NCBI RefSeq assembly: GCF_022014235.1
Contig: NZ_JAKLTD010000002.1
Span: 504,548 to 568,547, forward strand
From: Methanothermobacter sp. K4
Lineage (GTDB): Archaea; Methanobacteriota; Methanobacteria; Methanobacteriales; Methanothermobacteraceae
Length of the DNA: 64,000 bases
Direction of reading: 5' to 3'
Below the pieces are notes generated by a model. It was not told the DNA's origin. It did no database searches and was given only the letters and a program-made list of their open reading frames with translations. Below are positions 8,672 through 18,778 of the stretch, one piece after another (within the stretch, counting starts at the first letter, position 1; every line of letters starts with the position of its first letter). The position numbers were made by a program, and so were the translations under genes.

Positions 8672-9562
8672 ATGTCAGGTCATGTATATGAAACCGGTTT
8701 TCTTGAAAACGTCAAAATTTTAAGGGAATTATTTTCAGCCCTGAAAAAACTGTTCATCTATGGTGGAATTCTTCCGGCGCTCTGGGGACCATCACTTCTT
8801 CTGGCATCTTCCGCCCTTCTTAAAAGACAGTGCAGCCCCATAACCGCATTGATATCCTTCATGCTCCCCCTCACGGTGTACGCCTACGACTACCTTGCAG
8901 ATTCCAAGGTCGACTCGTTCACAGATCCCGGGAGATCCCATTTCAGCCAGCGATGGGGTAAATCGATTATTGCAGTCTGTACAGCGATACTTATCCTTCT
9001 CCTTGGCATATGCAGGGATCCGTTCATGGTAGCCCTCACGGTGATCCTCCTGACAGCAGGGATCCTCTACACAGGGTTCTTCAAGAACCTCACAAAAAGG
9101 ATCACAGGCTTTAAAAACATCTACCTGGGCCTTATATGGAGTTCATGGACAGTTCTACCGGCAGCTCCCTGTGCCCTCACAGCATCGAATCTCCTGGTGT
9201 TCACCTTCATCTTCCTGAAGGTATACGTGAACACAGCCTTCAGTGACTATAAGGATGTTGAATCAGACAGGCTGCAGGGACTCAGAACACTTCCTGCAGT
9301 TTACGGGGAAAATGGGAGTTCTCTGATTCTGCAGGTTATAAACGCCGCTGGCGCGGTTATTCTGTGTACGGGTATCCTCCTTGGACTCGTACCTGTAAGC
9401 GGTGCAGCTGCAGTTATCCTTGCCCTCTACACCTGCCTTTACCTGCACCTGAAGGGGGAGATGGATATAAAAAGAGCCACACTCATTGCAGACCTGGAGG
9501 GCCCCCTTCACCTAATACTCATCCTGGGATCATTTAATGTGCCGTTTCAGTTAACCCCCTGA
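8672..9562 (+). CDS. UbiA-family prenyltransferase, integral membrane
   Basis: A 296-residue protein with about eight hydrophobic segments. Two Asp-rich motifs bind Mg-prenyl diphosphate: YDYLADSKVD (near residue 71) and SDYKDVESDRLQGLRTLP (near 190). The family attaches isoprenoid chains to polar acceptors in lipids, quinones or pigments. The first motif departs from NDxxDxxxD, so the substrate is uncertain. It stands alone, facing aRF1. Its start has no clear ribosome site; a second ATG lies at about 8684. Confidence 0.75.
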   Translation: MSGHVYETGFLENVKILRELFSALKKLFIYGGILPALWGPSLLLASSALLKRQCSPITALISFMLPLTVYAYDYLADSKVDSFTDPGRSHFSQRWGKSIIAVCTAILILLLGICRDPFMVALTVILLTAGILYTGFFKNLTKRITGFKNIYLGLIWSSWTVLPAAPCALTASNLLVFTFIFLKVYVNTAFSDYKDVESDRLQGLRTLPAVYGENGSSLILQVINAAGAVILCTGILLGLVPVSGAAAVILALYTCLYLHLKGEMDIKRATLIADLEGPLHLILILGSFNVPFQLTP

Positions 9563-9566
9563 AGGC

Positions 9567-10790
9567 TCAGGGGCGGTACCTCAGTATAGCCCCTATACCA
9601 CCAAAGGCCCTGAGGAGCTGCATCCCCTCCTCTGTCTCTGTGGATATTATCTCAACCTCGGTTCCAACCTCCTCAGCCATCTCAACCAGGTCATCGATCA
9701 TATCCCTTCTGTCTGAGAGCCTCATCTGATCGTTACATGATGGACAGGTTTCAGTGTCTGGCAGGTCCTTACCTGTCTTTTCCATGCTGTGCCCACACGA
9801 TGCGCACTCGTAGGTTCCCCTCTGATATTTGAGGTCCTCTGAGAGCAGTAGAACCTCAACTGCACCCATCTGTAGGTGCTGGCGGACTTCCCTTTCACCA
9901 TATGATGCAAGGCCATCCTCGTTTATGAGTTCCCTAAGGAAGCGCTGGACCAGTTTCTTCTCCCTCATCACATCAATTTCACTCAGGACATCCATGGACT
10001 TGTCGATAACCTCCCTGATACCGAATTCCCCTGTGTATGATGTGTCCACCGTCGTTATGACCTTCTTCTTGAGTTCATGGTGAAGGTAGTCCCCGTTTAG
10101 AAACTCCTCCTTTGTGTGACCAGGGCCCCCGAGTATGATGCCCTTGAGGTCCTCTATCTGGAGGAAGGCCTCGTTCATGTGTTCCCCTATCCTCTTAAGG
10201 AACTCATGGGCTGCGAGGTCTATGAGACGGTCGAACCTCCTCTGGGACTGACCACCTGCCTTGTGCTTACCTGGCACACCACTTGTGAGGGTCTTGAGGA
10301 TGTCTATCCTCTTACCCCTGAGGGTTGCGATGGTTGCCTCCTTCCTGTCAAGAACAGCCAGTCCATAGGTCTCCTTCTCCTCAAGCATCTCCCTAAGGGG
10401 CTCAAGGTAGAACTCTGAGTTACAGTGGTATATGTAGGTCTTTATGGGTTCTGGTGACTCGAAGACGTAGGTTTCCATCTTCTCTGTGCCGGGGCCTCCC
10501 CTGGGAACCATTCCCACAAACATCACAAGGCCCTTCTCGGGTGGTCTGGGGAAAAGCTTCAGCCTCTGCATTATAACTTCAATTGCTGACTGCACATTCT
10601 TCTTGGTCTGCTTGCTCTTGATGTTGGCGCTCTGGCTCAGTTCCTCCCTCATATGCTTTGCAACGTCACTGATCTGCCTGTCGGGGGGTATGTATACCGA
10701 TACGAGCTCTGTCCCCCTTCCCCTCTTATCTGAGAGTTCCTGGAGGGTTCTCTTGAATTCGAAAAGCTCCTTTGATGATGGTTCACTCAC
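9567..10790 (-). CDS. prf1: Peptide chain release factor aRF1
   Basis: A 407-residue class I release factor that recognises all three stop codons and triggers peptide release. NIKS (56-59) reads the stop codon; GGQ (179-181, in [16 protein letters not shown]) enters the peptidyl-transferase centre. A C-terminal Cys4 cluster (CASCGHS...CPSCND) is typical of archaeal aRF1. The start is GTG at 10790 behind GGAGTGAT. It converges with the UbiA gene, leaving only four bases between stops. Confidence 0.95.
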   Translation of the reverse strand: MSEPSSKELFEFKRTLQELSDKRGRGTELVSVYIPPDRQISDVAKHMREELSQSANIKSKQTKKNVQSAIEVIMQRLKLFPRPPEKGLVMFVGMVPRGGPGTEKMETYVFESPEPIKTYIYHCNSEFYLEPLREMLEEKETYGLAVLDRKEATIATLRGKRIDILKTLTSGVPGKHKAGGQSQRRFDRLIDLAAHEFLKRIGEHMNEAFLQIEDLKGIILGGPGHTKEEFLNGDYLHHELKKKVITTVDTSYTGEFGIREVIDKSMDVLSEIDVMREKKLVQRFLRELINEDGLASYGEREVRQHLQMGAVEVLLLSEDLKYQRGTYECASCGHSMEKTGKDLPDTETCPSCNDQMRLSDRRDMIDDLVEMAEEVGTEVEIISTETEEGMQLLRAFGGIGAILRYRP

Positions 10791-10943
10791 TATGAATCAC
10801 TCCTCATGAAAATGATAAAATAAACTGTAACTGTATATGGGGCGGGGTAATTATAAAGTTTACTGGATGCTGGGAGAAAAGATATAAGTGGATTCAGTCA
10901 TAACTGGAAAGGAAGAGTCAACTAATTTTCGCGGTGGATCGTT

Positions 10944-11618
10944 ATGAGAATTGTTATTACCATTGGAGGATCAATCCTGATAAGTGAATTCACACATGAA
11001 ATGTTCAGGGCATACGCCGATATTCTTAATTCACTTAGGAATGAACATGAACTGTTTGTGGTTGTGGGTGGTGGCAGGCCTGCCCGTGATTATATAGGGG
11101 TTGCAAGGAAGCTGGGGGCCGGGGAGGCCCAGTGCGATGATATAGGAATTGATGTCACAAGGTTGAATGCCCGGATCCTGATAACAGCCCTGGGTGAAAG
11201 TGCGTACCCATCTGTACCTGAAAACTTCAGGGAGGCTGTCAGGTTTGCAGCGTCGGGCAGAATAGTGGTGATGGGTGGTACGGAGCCTGCCCACAGCACC
11301 GACGCGGTTGGGGCGATACTGGCCGAAACCGTTGGAGCAGACCTCATGATAAACCTCACATCGGTTGATGGTTTCTATGACAGGGACCCCCAGAAGCACC
11401 CTGATGCGAGGTTCTACCCTGAGATCAGCGCCAGTGAGATGCTGGAGCACCTCAGCGAATCCGATGTTAAGGCCGGCACCTACGAGTTCTTTGACCATAC
11501 AGCCCTGAAGATGATAAAGAGGTCAGGGATAAAGACCATCATAGCCAATGGTAGTGACCCTGAAAACCTGCTGAGGGCAATGGATGGTGGGATAGGAACC
11601 ACTGTTATCCCAGAATAA
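10944..11618 (+). CDS. pyrH: Uridylate kinase (UMP kinase)
   Basis: A 224-residue amino-acid-kinase fold protein of the archaeal PyrH group, phosphorylating UMP to UDP. The glycine-rich start [28 protein letters not shown] and [14 protein letters not shown] are visible. The ATG at 10944 follows GGTGGATCGTT. The next small zinc protein begins about 40 bases after its stop and may be cotranscribed. Confidence 0.92.
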   Translation: MRIVITIGGSILISEFTHEMFRAYADILNSLRNEHELFVVVGGGRPARDYIGVARKLGAGEAQCDDIGIDVTRLNARILITALGESAYPSVPENFREAVRFAASGRIVVMGGTEPAHSTDAVGAILAETVGADLMINLTSVDGFYDRDPQKHPDARFYPEISASEMLEHLSESDVKAGTYEFFDHTALKMIKRSGIKTIIANGSDPENLLRAMDGGIGTTVIPE

Positions 11619-11660
11619 ACATAGAAGATTAAATTCATCAATCAAATGGAGGTAAAGAGA

Positions 11661-11849
11661 ATGGTTGAACCGCACAAGCACTGTCCTGTATGCAGCACCC
11701 CCATACCCATGGATGAGGTGACCTGTTCAGAGAGGTGCCAGGAGATCCTATCAAAAAATCAGCAGAGGGTGAGGAGAACAAGGACAATCTTCTACCTTAT
11801 ATTCGCGCTTTTCATTGTGGTGTGGGTTGTTCTCTCAATAAGAAGGTAG
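11661..11849 (+). CDS. Small zinc-ribbon membrane protein (DUF2116 type)
   Basis: A 62-residue protein: an N-terminal CPVC...CSERC cluster (Cys8, Cys11, Cys22, Cys26) that should bind zinc, a basic linker and one hydrophobic helix (YLIFALFIVVWVVLSI) at the C-terminus. The frame opens at 11646, but GGAGGTAAAGAGA before the ATG at 11661 sets the start. Widespread in Euryarchaeota with no known function; a tail anchor is likely. Confidence 0.75.
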   Translation: MVEPHKHCPVCSTPIPMDEVTCSERCQEILSKNQQRVRRTRTIFYLIFALFIVVWVVLSIRR

Positions 11850-11868
11850 GTGATTTTTTTAGGGTGGC

Positions 11869-12351
11869 TCACGGTGACCTCAGCACCGCCACCCCATAAA
11901 CCACAAGTATAAGACCAACTGCAACACCCACAAAGACCGCGCTGAATGAGAGCGCCCCCATGAGGATGTATATGACACCCAGGATGGCGCTTATTATGCC
12001 AGCATTTCTTTTCAGGTAACTCTGGGAGTCTGCTGCAAGTATCAGTATAGCTGCAACAAGCAGGAGGATGCCTGTAACGTAAAGCCATACCCCGGCAAGT
12101 TGATTTATGAGGAAGACCCTGAAAACAAGCATGAGACCAACTGCAAGTGTTATAACAGCAAATATCATCCAGAGTATCCCCACCTCCATGTACTTCCTGG
12201 CCATGATGGCATTTGCAAGCATCCACACGCCAAGACCCGAGAGCAAAAGGCCCGTGAGTATAGTTATGGCTGTTACACCCGAGATCGGAGATACAAGAAA
12301 TACAATACCAAGAATAACCGAGAGGAGACCCATCCATTTTTTCAGCATCAT
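11869..12351 (-). CDS. DUF308/HdeD-like membrane protein
   Basis: A 160-residue protein of about six hydrophobic helices in paired pattern (GLLSVILGIVFLVSP near the start, AGIISAILGVIYILMG later), matching the DUF308 family of the acid-resistance protein HdeD. Function in archaea is unknown. It converges with the DUF2116 gene and has its own AT-rich promoter region (12352-12420). Confidence 0.65.
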   Translation of the reverse strand: MMLKKWMGLLSVILGIVFLVSPISGVTAITILTGLLLSGLGVWMLANAIMARKYMEVGILWMIFAVITLAVGLMLVFRVFLINQLAGVWLYVTGILLLVAAILILAADSQSYLKRNAGIISAILGVIYILMGALSFSAVFVGVAVGLILVVYGVAVLRSP

Positions 12352-12465
12352 CTCACCAGCCTATTATTATGTTCATCTGATTTTATATATTTTATGAAAT
12401 TTCACCTGATTTTTACATAAACTGGAGATCACCCTGGCCCATGACAGGGAGAGGGCCATGTAAAC

Positions 12466-13245
12466 CTAAAGGATCATCCTGAAGCCTGTGACAAGGAGCA
12501 GGGCTATGAAGAGGTACCTTATGTACCTCACGTCAACCCTGTGGGCCGCCATAACACCGAGACGTGATGCCGGGACGCTCATGAATGCAATTGCCGTGAA
12601 CTGGACCAGGTTAACGTATCCCACAGAAAACTGTCCCCCGGGTCCGCTCAGGAGATAGGAGACTGTTCCTGATGCTGCGGTCATCGCAATCACAACCGAA
12701 GATGTCCCTACAGCTTCAAGCACATCAAAACCTCCAACCAGCACGAGGAGGGGTACGAGGACCACCCCACCACCGATGCCAAGGAGACCTGAAAGGAAAC
12801 CAGCGACGAAACCCAGTGGAATGGATGCATTCCTCCTCCCATGGGAGGGTGAAATCCTGGACGACAGAATGAGCTGCAGTGAAACAAGAATCAGAAGCAA
12901 TCCGAATACCACCCTGAGGATCCCTGCAGGTGATGAGGTGGCAGTTAAGACCCCCAGGATGCTTCCACAGGCACCCAGAGCCCCCATGGGTATGGCTCTG
13001 CCTGCATCAACACAGCCCCTCCTGTAATGTGAGTAAGCCCCTGTGAGGGCAGCTGGCAGGATAACTGCAAGGCTGGTTGCAAAGGCCGTCCTTATTGCAA
13101 TATCAGGTGGTGTGCCTGAGGACTCCATTAGAAAGAAGAGTACAGGAGCTATTATGAAGCCTCCCCCAACACCCAGGAGGCCCGTGGCAAGTCCGGCCAC
13201 TATGCCTGTAAGAAGAAGTGCCGTAATATAGAATACAGGATCCAT
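12466..13245 (-). CDS. TauE/SafE-family sulfite/organosulfur exporter-like permease
   Basis: A 259-residue permease of eight or so helices with the duplicated signature GLLGVGGGFIIAPVL and GLLGIGGGVVLVPLLV. Family members move sulfite, sulfoacetate or other anions out of the cell. The frame opens at an ATG at 13266, but AGGTTATAAC precedes the ATG at 13245, which is preferred. The substrate cannot be read from the sequence; methanogens must handle sulfite, which poisons methyl-coenzyme M reductase. Confidence 0.8.
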   Translation of the reverse strand: MDPVFYITALLLTGIVAGLATGLLGVGGGFIIAPVLFFLMESSGTPPDIAIRTAFATSLAVILPAALTGAYSHYRRGCVDAGRAIPMGALGACGSILGVLTATSSPAGILRVVFGLLLILVSLQLILSSRISPSHGRRNASIPLGFVAGFLSGLLGIGGGVVLVPLLVLVGGFDVLEAVGTSSVVIAMTAASGTVSYLLSGPGGQFSVGYVNLVQFTAIAFMSVPASRLGVMAAHRVDVRYIRYLFIALLLVTGFRMIL

Positions 13246-13352
13246 GTTATAACCTGATGTATCCATTCATCAGCATTGCCGCGATTAATTTATAAGTGAC
13301 AAGATCCATATCTCTCCCTGCTAATTAAATTAATTTCTTCTGGTGAATAACT

Positions 13353-14336
13353 TTGAGATCAGACAGATTCATGGCAGCCGGCATAATCTTCATTGCACTG
13401 GCAATCACACTCTTCACCACAGACATCCTCGACCCGATAATAACACCCTTAACACACGTATTCCTCATGGGTTCCTCAGAGGGCAAGGATGTGATATTCT
13501 TCACCATAATGGGGACCATGTTCATCCTTGCGCCCCTCTTCAGGGAGGGTGGAATTTTTGGTCCTGAAGGCCCTGATAAGAACACCTACCTCTACACCTC
13601 GGCGATCATAGCACTTGTAACCTACCTCACGGGCCTCGCAGTTGAGGTGGCACTCCGCCTTAAAATGAATGTATCACCATTCACGACCTTCATATCAATG
13701 AGTCCGGCTGCCTCAACGAGCCTGACCCACTCCCATATATTCAAGGCAAGCCTAAGCCCCCTCACCGGGCTTGTAGTGCCTGCCTCATCAGGTATCCACA
13801 TCGGTTCATCACTGGCAGGTCACATCCCATTCCTTCTGCCAGTTACAATCACCTCCATCACACTGATATACATCCTTGGGCTTCTATCAACAGGTGACAG
13901 AAGGGATTTCCATGTGGCGATAGTCATATTCGCCACAGCATCAACCATAATAGGCATAATAGACGGGGGTCTCTTCTCAACCCCAGCACTTGTCGGGCTA
14001 TCAGGGATTATAGGTATGAGCGCCCTCAGGGTCCCCTTCAGCCCGGGAAACCTTAAAATCCCGGCCCTCATAATAGCCTCACTGGTTGTTCTGAGGGTGC
14101 TCCTTGGGATCCTGGGGTCAGTGCCCGGATACTATGAGGTTACCATCCTTGAGCCATCAGGCACCCCCAACCTTGAGGGACTCACTGTTCTCTCAGAGGA
14201 GAGAAAGGGTGATATGCTGATACTGAGGCTTTCACCGGAGCAGAACGAGATGGTGCTCCTTGATAGGTTAACCCGTCGCCTTGATGGCAGATGCAGCGGG
14301 TTCTTCATGACATGGAACTTCTTTTCATTCTTCTGA
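13353..14336 (+). CDS. Conserved multi-span membrane protein, function unknown
   Basis: A 327-residue protein with about eight hydrophobic segments to residue 255, then a soluble tail of about 65 residues (EVTILEPSG...). A conserved-looking polar stretch STSLTHSHIFKASLSP lies between helices. I do not recognise the family. It starts at TTG 13353 behind GGTGAAT; an ATG at 13371 is the alternative. It ends 13 bases before the glycosyltransferase, so the two probably form one transcript and may share a cell-envelope role. Confidence 0.65.
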   Translation: MRSDRFMAAGIIFIALAITLFTTDILDPIITPLTHVFLMGSSEGKDVIFFTIMGTMFILAPLFREGGIFGPEGPDKNTYLYTSAIIALVTYLTGLAVEVALRLKMNVSPFTTFISMSPAASTSLTHSHIFKASLSPLTGLVVPASSGIHIGSSLAGHIPFLLPVTITSITLIYILGLLSTGDRRDFHVAIVIFATASTIIGIIDGGLFSTPALVGLSGIIGMSALRVPFSPGNLKIPALIIASLVVLRVLLGILGSVPGYYEVTILEPSGTPNLEGLTVLSEERKGDMLILRLSPEQNEMVLLDRLTRRLDGRCSGFFMTWNFFSFF

Positions 14337-14349
14337 AGGAGGATAAGGG

Positions 14350-16104
14350 ATGAAACTCAGTATAATCATACCTACATACAATGAGGAGGAATATCTACCG
14401 GCGCTGCTTGAGAGCATAAGGGAACAGGACTTCACAGACTACGAGGTTATAGTGGCAGATGCAAACTCTGAGGATAATACAATAAAAATTGCAGAAGAGT
14501 ACGGCTGCAGGGTGGTTGAGGGTGGAATGCCCGCAACCGGAAGGAACCGGGGGGCTGAGGTCGCCAGGGGAGAACTCCTCCTCTTCCTGGATGCTGACCT
14601 TGTCCTCACCGACGGGTACCTCAGGGATGCTGTGGAGGAATTCGAATCAGAGAACCTGGGAATTGCCATAACCCAGATGATACCCCTCTCAACCAGAAGG
14701 CGTGATAAGATACTCCACGAATTCGCGAACAGATTCATGATACTCGTTGAATCCATTAAACCCCATGGGGCAGGCTGCTACGGAATACTGACCCGCAAGG
14801 AACTCCATGAAAGGGTCGGTGGTTTCGATGAGTCCCTTGACTTCGGGGAGGATACCGACTACATTGAGCGCATAGGTAAGATAAGCAGGTTCAGGGTTCT
14901 GAGGAAACCCAGGGTTCTGGTATCCATAAGGAGGCTTGAAAAGGAGGGCCTCAGAAACCTGGCATTCAAGTACACAAAGAGCACAGTATATGACTTCATG
15001 GGGAAGAAGGTGAGTGCAGAAGACCTCAAATATGAATTTGGGCACTCTAAGAAGAAGAGGGTGCTCTACTCCGTCTGCGGTGAGGGGATGGGACACGCCA
15101 TAAGGAGTGGGGTGATCCTGGACAAGCTCACAGAGGACCATGATGTCCTCATATTTGCAAGTGACCGTGCCTACAGGTACCTGAGCAGCAAATTCGATAA
15201 TGTCCATGAGATATACGGCTTCAACACTGTCTATGAGGATAACAGTGTAAATGACATCAAAACATTCGTAAAGGCCATGAAAACGTTCCCAAGGGACCTC
15301 AAGGAGAACCTCAAGCTTCTCTACAGGATAGCAAGAGATTTCAGACCGGATGTTGTGGTTTCTGACTTTGAGTTCTATGCCAGTGTCATAAGCAACATGC
15401 TCAGGATACCCCTAATAAGCATAGACAACATGCACGTCATAACCCAGTGCAGGATAGAGTACCCTGAGAAATTCAGGCGGGACAAGATCAAGGCCGCGGC
15501 TGTTGTGAGGTCATTCATTGTAAGGCCCAGACGATACCTCATAACCAGTTACTTCTTCCCTGAGGTTAAAAATCCCAAGAAGGTATCAATGTATCCCCCT
15601 GTCCTGAGGGAGGAGATAATGAATCTTGATCCTTACTATGGGGATCATGTGCTGGTATACCAGACCAGCAGGTCAAACAGGAGGCTCATTGAGATCCTGA
15701 AAAGTATAGACAGGGACTTCATCGTATACGGCTTTGACAGGGAGGAAGTGGATGGCAACCTCACCTTCAGGAGATTCAATGAGGACCGGTTCTTCAGGGA
15801 CTTTGAGTCTGCGGCTGCGGTTATAACAAACGGCGGCTTCACCCTGATAAGTGAGGCCCTCTACCTCAGAAAGCCAGTCTACAGTGTTCCTGTTAAGGGA
15901 CAGTTCGAGCAGATACTCAACGCGTTATACCTTGAGAAGCTGGGTTACGGCGAATTCCATGAGGAGACAGAAAGGGAGACTCTTGAGGGGTTCCTTGGGC
16001 GGCTTGACGTCTACAGACGGAACCTTGAGGATTATGATGGGGGTAACAATGAGATAATAGATGCCCTTAAGAGGGCAATAGATGAGTGCTCAAGGGGATG
16101 TTAA
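14350..16104 (+). CDS. Two-domain glycosyltransferase: GT2 N-terminus fused to MurG/MJ1255-like GT-B domain
   Basis: A 584-residue fusion. Residues 1 to about 215 form a GT2 GT-A domain (SIIIPTYNEEEYLPALL, DAD metal motif at 81-83, FGEDTDYIERI). From about 235 a second domain starts KKRVLYSVCGEGMGHAIRSG and ends with a GT-B nucleotide-sugar site (FESAAAVITNGGFTLISEAL), like archaeal TIGR00661 proteins. No membrane span is clear, so it is cytoplasmic or peripheral. It may add two sugars in sequence to an envelope glycan or lipid. The upstream membrane protein is probably in the same operon. Confidence 0.8.
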   Translation: MKLSIIIPTYNEEEYLPALLESIREQDFTDYEVIVADANSEDNTIKIAEEYGCRVVEGGMPATGRNRGAEVARGELLLFLDADLVLTDGYLRDAVEEFESENLGIAITQMIPLSTRRRDKILHEFANRFMILVESIKPHGAGCYGILTRKELHERVGGFDESLDFGEDTDYIERIGKISRFRVLRKPRVLVSIRRLEKEGLRNLAFKYTKSTVYDFMGKKVSAEDLKYEFGHSKKKRVLYSVCGEGMGHAIRSGVILDKLTEDHDVLIFASDRAYRYLSSKFDNVHEIYGFNTVYEDNSVNDIKTFVKAMKTFPRDLKENLKLLYRIARDFRPDVVVSDFEFYASVISNMLRIPLISIDNMHVITQCRIEYPEKFRRDKIKAAAVVRSFIVRPRRYLITSYFFPEVKNPKKVSMYPPVLREEIMNLDPYYGDHVLVYQTSRSNRRLIEILKSIDRDFIVYGFDREEVDGNLTFRRFNEDRFFRDFESAAAVITNGGFTLISEALYLRKPVYSVPVKGQFEQILNALYLEKLGYGEFHEETERETLEGFLGRLDVYRRNLEDYDGGNNEIIDALKRAIDECSRGC

Positions 16105-16186
16105 ACCGCAGAACCGTTTCTGAAGGTTCTTTTAGCAGTTTTTCTCATTTTTAAAGGTCCGATAAATTTGAGAAAAATAGAATATT

Positions 16187-16328
16187 GTAGCTTCTATTTG
16201 AAAATCCATGATTTCAGAACTGTATGAAGAATAAGAAACAATTCATTCTGAATTTCGTAGCTTCTATTTGAAAATCCATGATTTCAGAACTGTATGAAGA
16301 ATATAAGAAACAATTCATTCTGAATTTC
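16187..16328. repeat. Tandem duplication of a 70-72 bp unit
   Basis: Copy 1 (16187-16256, 70 bp) and copy 2 (16257-16328, 72 bp) abut and are identical except for a 2-bp insertion in copy 2 (aagaataag versus aagaatataag). Both contain ATGATTTCAGAACTGTATG; copy 1 encodes MISELYEE then stop, while copy 2 runs 28 codons from 16278 to 16364. No ribosome site precedes either. It lies in the convergent gap between the glycosyltransferase and tfb. Confidence 0.9.
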
Positions 16329-16392
16329 ACCCAAAAACAGTGCAAAAGAGAGATCCTGATATAAAACTCATTAAAAATTGTTCCTGGTGTAA

Positions 16393-17325
16393 CTAGAGTG
16401 TCACACCAAGATCAAGCTGCTCTGTGAGCTCCTTGTACCTGTTCCTTATTGTCACCTCGGTTACACCTGCAACCTCTGCAACGTCCCTCTGGGTCTTGCG
16501 CTCCCCAAGGAGGACCGATGCGATGTATAGGGCTGCTGCTGCAACACCGGTGGGGCCCCTACCTGATGTGAGACCGTTCTTCATTGCCATCTCTATGATC
16601 TCAATGGCCTTGGACTGGACCTCCCCTGAGAGGCCAAGTTCACTTGCAAACCTTGGCACGTAGTCAACGGGGGATGTTGGCGGCAGCTTTATATTGAGTT
16701 CCCTTGTTAAGAACCTGTAGGTCCTTCCAACCTCCTTCTTGCTGACCCTTGAGACCTCCGCAATCTCATCAAGTGTTCTGGGAACGTTGCAACTTCTGCA
16801 TGCCGCGTAGAGTGACGCTGCAACGACTCTCTCAATGCTTCTTCCCCTGATGAGTTTGTTTTCAACTGCCCTCCTGTAGACCATTGATGCGGCTTCCCTG
16901 ACGCTTCTTGGGAGTCCCAGTCTTGAGGAGTCACGGTCGAGTTCACTCAGGGCAAATGCGAGGTTCCTCTCTGTTGCCCCTGAGATCCTTATCTTCCTCT
17001 GCCACTTCCTGAGGCGGTACCACTGGGCCCTGTTCCGTGCGGGGATGTCCCTTCCGTATATGTCCTTGTTTCTCCAGTCTATCATTGTTGATAGACCCTT
17101 GTCGTGTATGGTGTAGGTTATGGGTGCCCCCACTCTTGTCCTCTTGTCACGCTGTTCATGGTCGAAGGCCCTCCATTCTGGACCCATGTCAACCAGGTTA
17201 TCGTCTATGACAAGACCACACTTTCCACATACTATTTCAGCCCTTTCGTAGTCGCCCCTGAGATCCTCGGAGCCGCACTCAGGGCATTTTGTTTCCTTCT
17301 CTATTTCAGAAACATCAGACCTCAT
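16393..17325 (-). CDS. tfb: Transcription initiation factor TFB
   Basis: A 310-residue TFIIB homologue that binds TBP-TATA complexes and recruits RNA polymerase. The zinc ribbon uses Cys14, Cys17, Cys33 and Cys36; the B-finger region and two cyclin-like repeats follow (from about residues 120 and 210), ending in an HTH that reads the BRE ([17 protein letters not shown]). The frame extends to 17352, but the ATG at 17325 overlaps the Gar1 stop as ATGA and gives the normal length. The gar1-tfb pair is common in archaea. Confidence 0.95.
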   Translation of the reverse strand: MRSDVSEIEKETKCPECGSEDLRGDYERAEIVCGKCGLVIDDNLVDMGPEWRAFDHEQRDKRTRVGAPITYTIHDKGLSTMIDWRNKDIYGRDIPARNRAQWYRLRKWQRKIRISGATERNLAFALSELDRDSSRLGLPRSVREAASMVYRRAVENKLIRGRSIERVVAASLYAACRSCNVPRTLDEIAEVSRVSKKEVGRTYRFLTRELNIKLPPTSPVDYVPRFASELGLSGEVQSKAIEIIEMAMKNGLTSGRGPTGVAAAALYIASVLLGERKTQRDVAEVAGVTEVTIRNRYKELTEQLDLGVTL

Positions 17326-17600
17326 TTTTTCCTTCGTTTCCTTCGCCCCCATTTTTTCACATTCTTTATACCCACGTATAAAGTCTCTCCAGCTCGGTTC
17401 TCAAACTTTTTAGGTTTTATTGCACGAACTGGTTTTACTGATATGTATGGATTTCGTGTTGGACCGAAGATATCGTGCACTTTTCCTATCATTCTCCCTT
17501 CAGAAGTAAAAACGGGTGCTCCAAGCTGCGGTGTTCTGGTGGAACGTACTATTATTCTTCCCTTGCTGGAGACATGTGAAATATTCCCTAAGCTCTTCAT
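17322..17600 (-). CDS. gar1: H/ACA ribonucleoprotein subunit Gar1
   Basis: A 92-residue Gar1-fold protein ([37 protein letters not shown]) with a basic C-terminal tail. It works with Cbf5, Nop10 and L7Ae in RNA-guided pseudouridylation. It overlaps tfb by four bases and leads the operon; the upstream sequence at about 17630-17665 contains TATA-like stretches on the reverse strand. Confidence 0.9.
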   Translation of the reverse strand: MKSLGNISHVSSKGRIIVRSTRTPQLGAPVFTSEGRMIGKVHDIFGPTRNPYISVKPVRAIKPKKFENRAGETLYVGIKNVKKWGRRKRRKK

Positions 17601-17713
17601 AATTCACCGAAAATTTTATATAGTGTACTCTTTACCTACTAGTATATAAATGTTTCGATAATTTTATATTAAAACAGTGTTTGATGTACAGGGATGTGCA
17701 CGGTTTTCTTGAG

Positions 17714-18769
17714 TTAATCCCCAGGGGCCATTATGTATCTACCATAATACAGCGCCGCAAGAAAACCTATCATGGTTGGTGCAAAGTAACTTGCGATCCT
17801 ATCAACCACACTGGCAGCCATGACATAATCAGCCCCTATCCCTGCAACAGCGAATAGGCCCACAAGTATACCCTCCCTTAGTCCAAGGGATCCTGGTAGA
17901 AGTGGTAAAAGTGATATCAGGATCCCCACGGTGTAGATTATTATAAGGGGTACTGCAGGTGGTGAAACCCCAACCGCCAGGAAGCAAACATAGAGGCGGC
18001 AAACATCAAGGGCCCACATTCCAAGCGAAACAAAAAAACCCGCTATAAAGACCCTCTTATCAGTTATCGCTGTTGAAAAGCCCTCACTGAACCTGTTTAT
18101 ATAGAATATGACCCTCTCATGTATTCTGGAGAAACTGATATCACCCTTCCTGAACCTTGAAACCCACTCCACAGCTCTTCTCACAACAGAAAGCGCAAGC
18201 CTCTGGGCAATATCCCGGTTCATCCCGGCATAAATTGCAGCTGAGAAAAATGCGATTGTGAAAAAGATGAGAACACTCACAACAACCCTCGTCCAGATGG
18301 ATATGCTCCATGTCATGATGAGGACCGCTGAGAGAATTGATATAACCGCAAAGGGTATGAATTCAAAGACCCTGTCTGCTGTTGACGATGCAAAGCCGAT
18401 CTCAAATGGCGTCCCCTCAACCTCCCGCAGGAGGTATGCCCTCAGTGGCTCGCCACCTGCGGCCCCTGGTGTTATGTTGTTACCGAAGATACTTGCAAAA
18501 AGAAGCATCATGAGCCTGGGAAACGATGGAGCATCGTCAACCAGGTTCAGTATAAGCCTCCATCTCACCGTCCACAGCACAAGTATGAGTGCCTCCAGAA
18601 GAAAGTTCACCGCAAGAAAATAGGGGCTGGTCCTCTCAAGGGCCCTCAGAATATCCCCAAAACCTGCAAATAATCCTATGATGAATATGAGGACAGCAAC
18701 AGCAATGAAGGAGAGAATTATGGTACGCTTATTCTCCCCTATGTAAGCAAAAACGTCCCTCTCTCCCAT
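17714..18769 (-). CDS. UPF0104/AglD-like (lysylphosphatidylglycerol synthase TM-type) membrane protein
   Basis: A 351-residue protein with about eight helices. The family pattern is visible in NNITPGAAGGEPLRAYLL (near 96-113) and LLPLLPGSLGLREGILVG near the C-terminus. Relatives act as flippase-like or transfer proteins in lipid and glycan pathways, and haloarchaeal AglD is one variant. It begins nine bases after the RraA-like gene, in the same leftward operon. The substrate is unknown. Confidence 0.75.
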   Translation of the reverse strand: MGERDVFAYIGENKRTIILSFIAVAVLIFIIGLFAGFGDILRALERTSPYFLAVNFLLEALILVLWTVRWRLILNLVDDAPSFPRLMMLLFASIFGNNITPGAAGGEPLRAYLLREVEGTPFEIGFASSTADRVFEFIPFAVISILSAVLIMTWSISIWTRVVVSVLIFFTIAFFSAAIYAGMNRDIAQRLALSVVRRAVEWVSRFRKGDISFSRIHERVIFYINRFSEGFSTAITDKRVFIAGFFVSLGMWALDVCRLYVCFLAVGVSPPAVPLIIIYTVGILISLLPLLPGSLGLREGILVGLFAVAGIGADYVMAASVVDRIASYFAPTMIGFLAALYYGRYIMAPGD

Positions 18770-18778
18770 GAAAACCCA

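Noticed and set aside
16187-16328. CRISPR-like array
   Set aside because: Only two abutting copies of 70-72 bp with no spacers between them; it is a simple tandem duplication.
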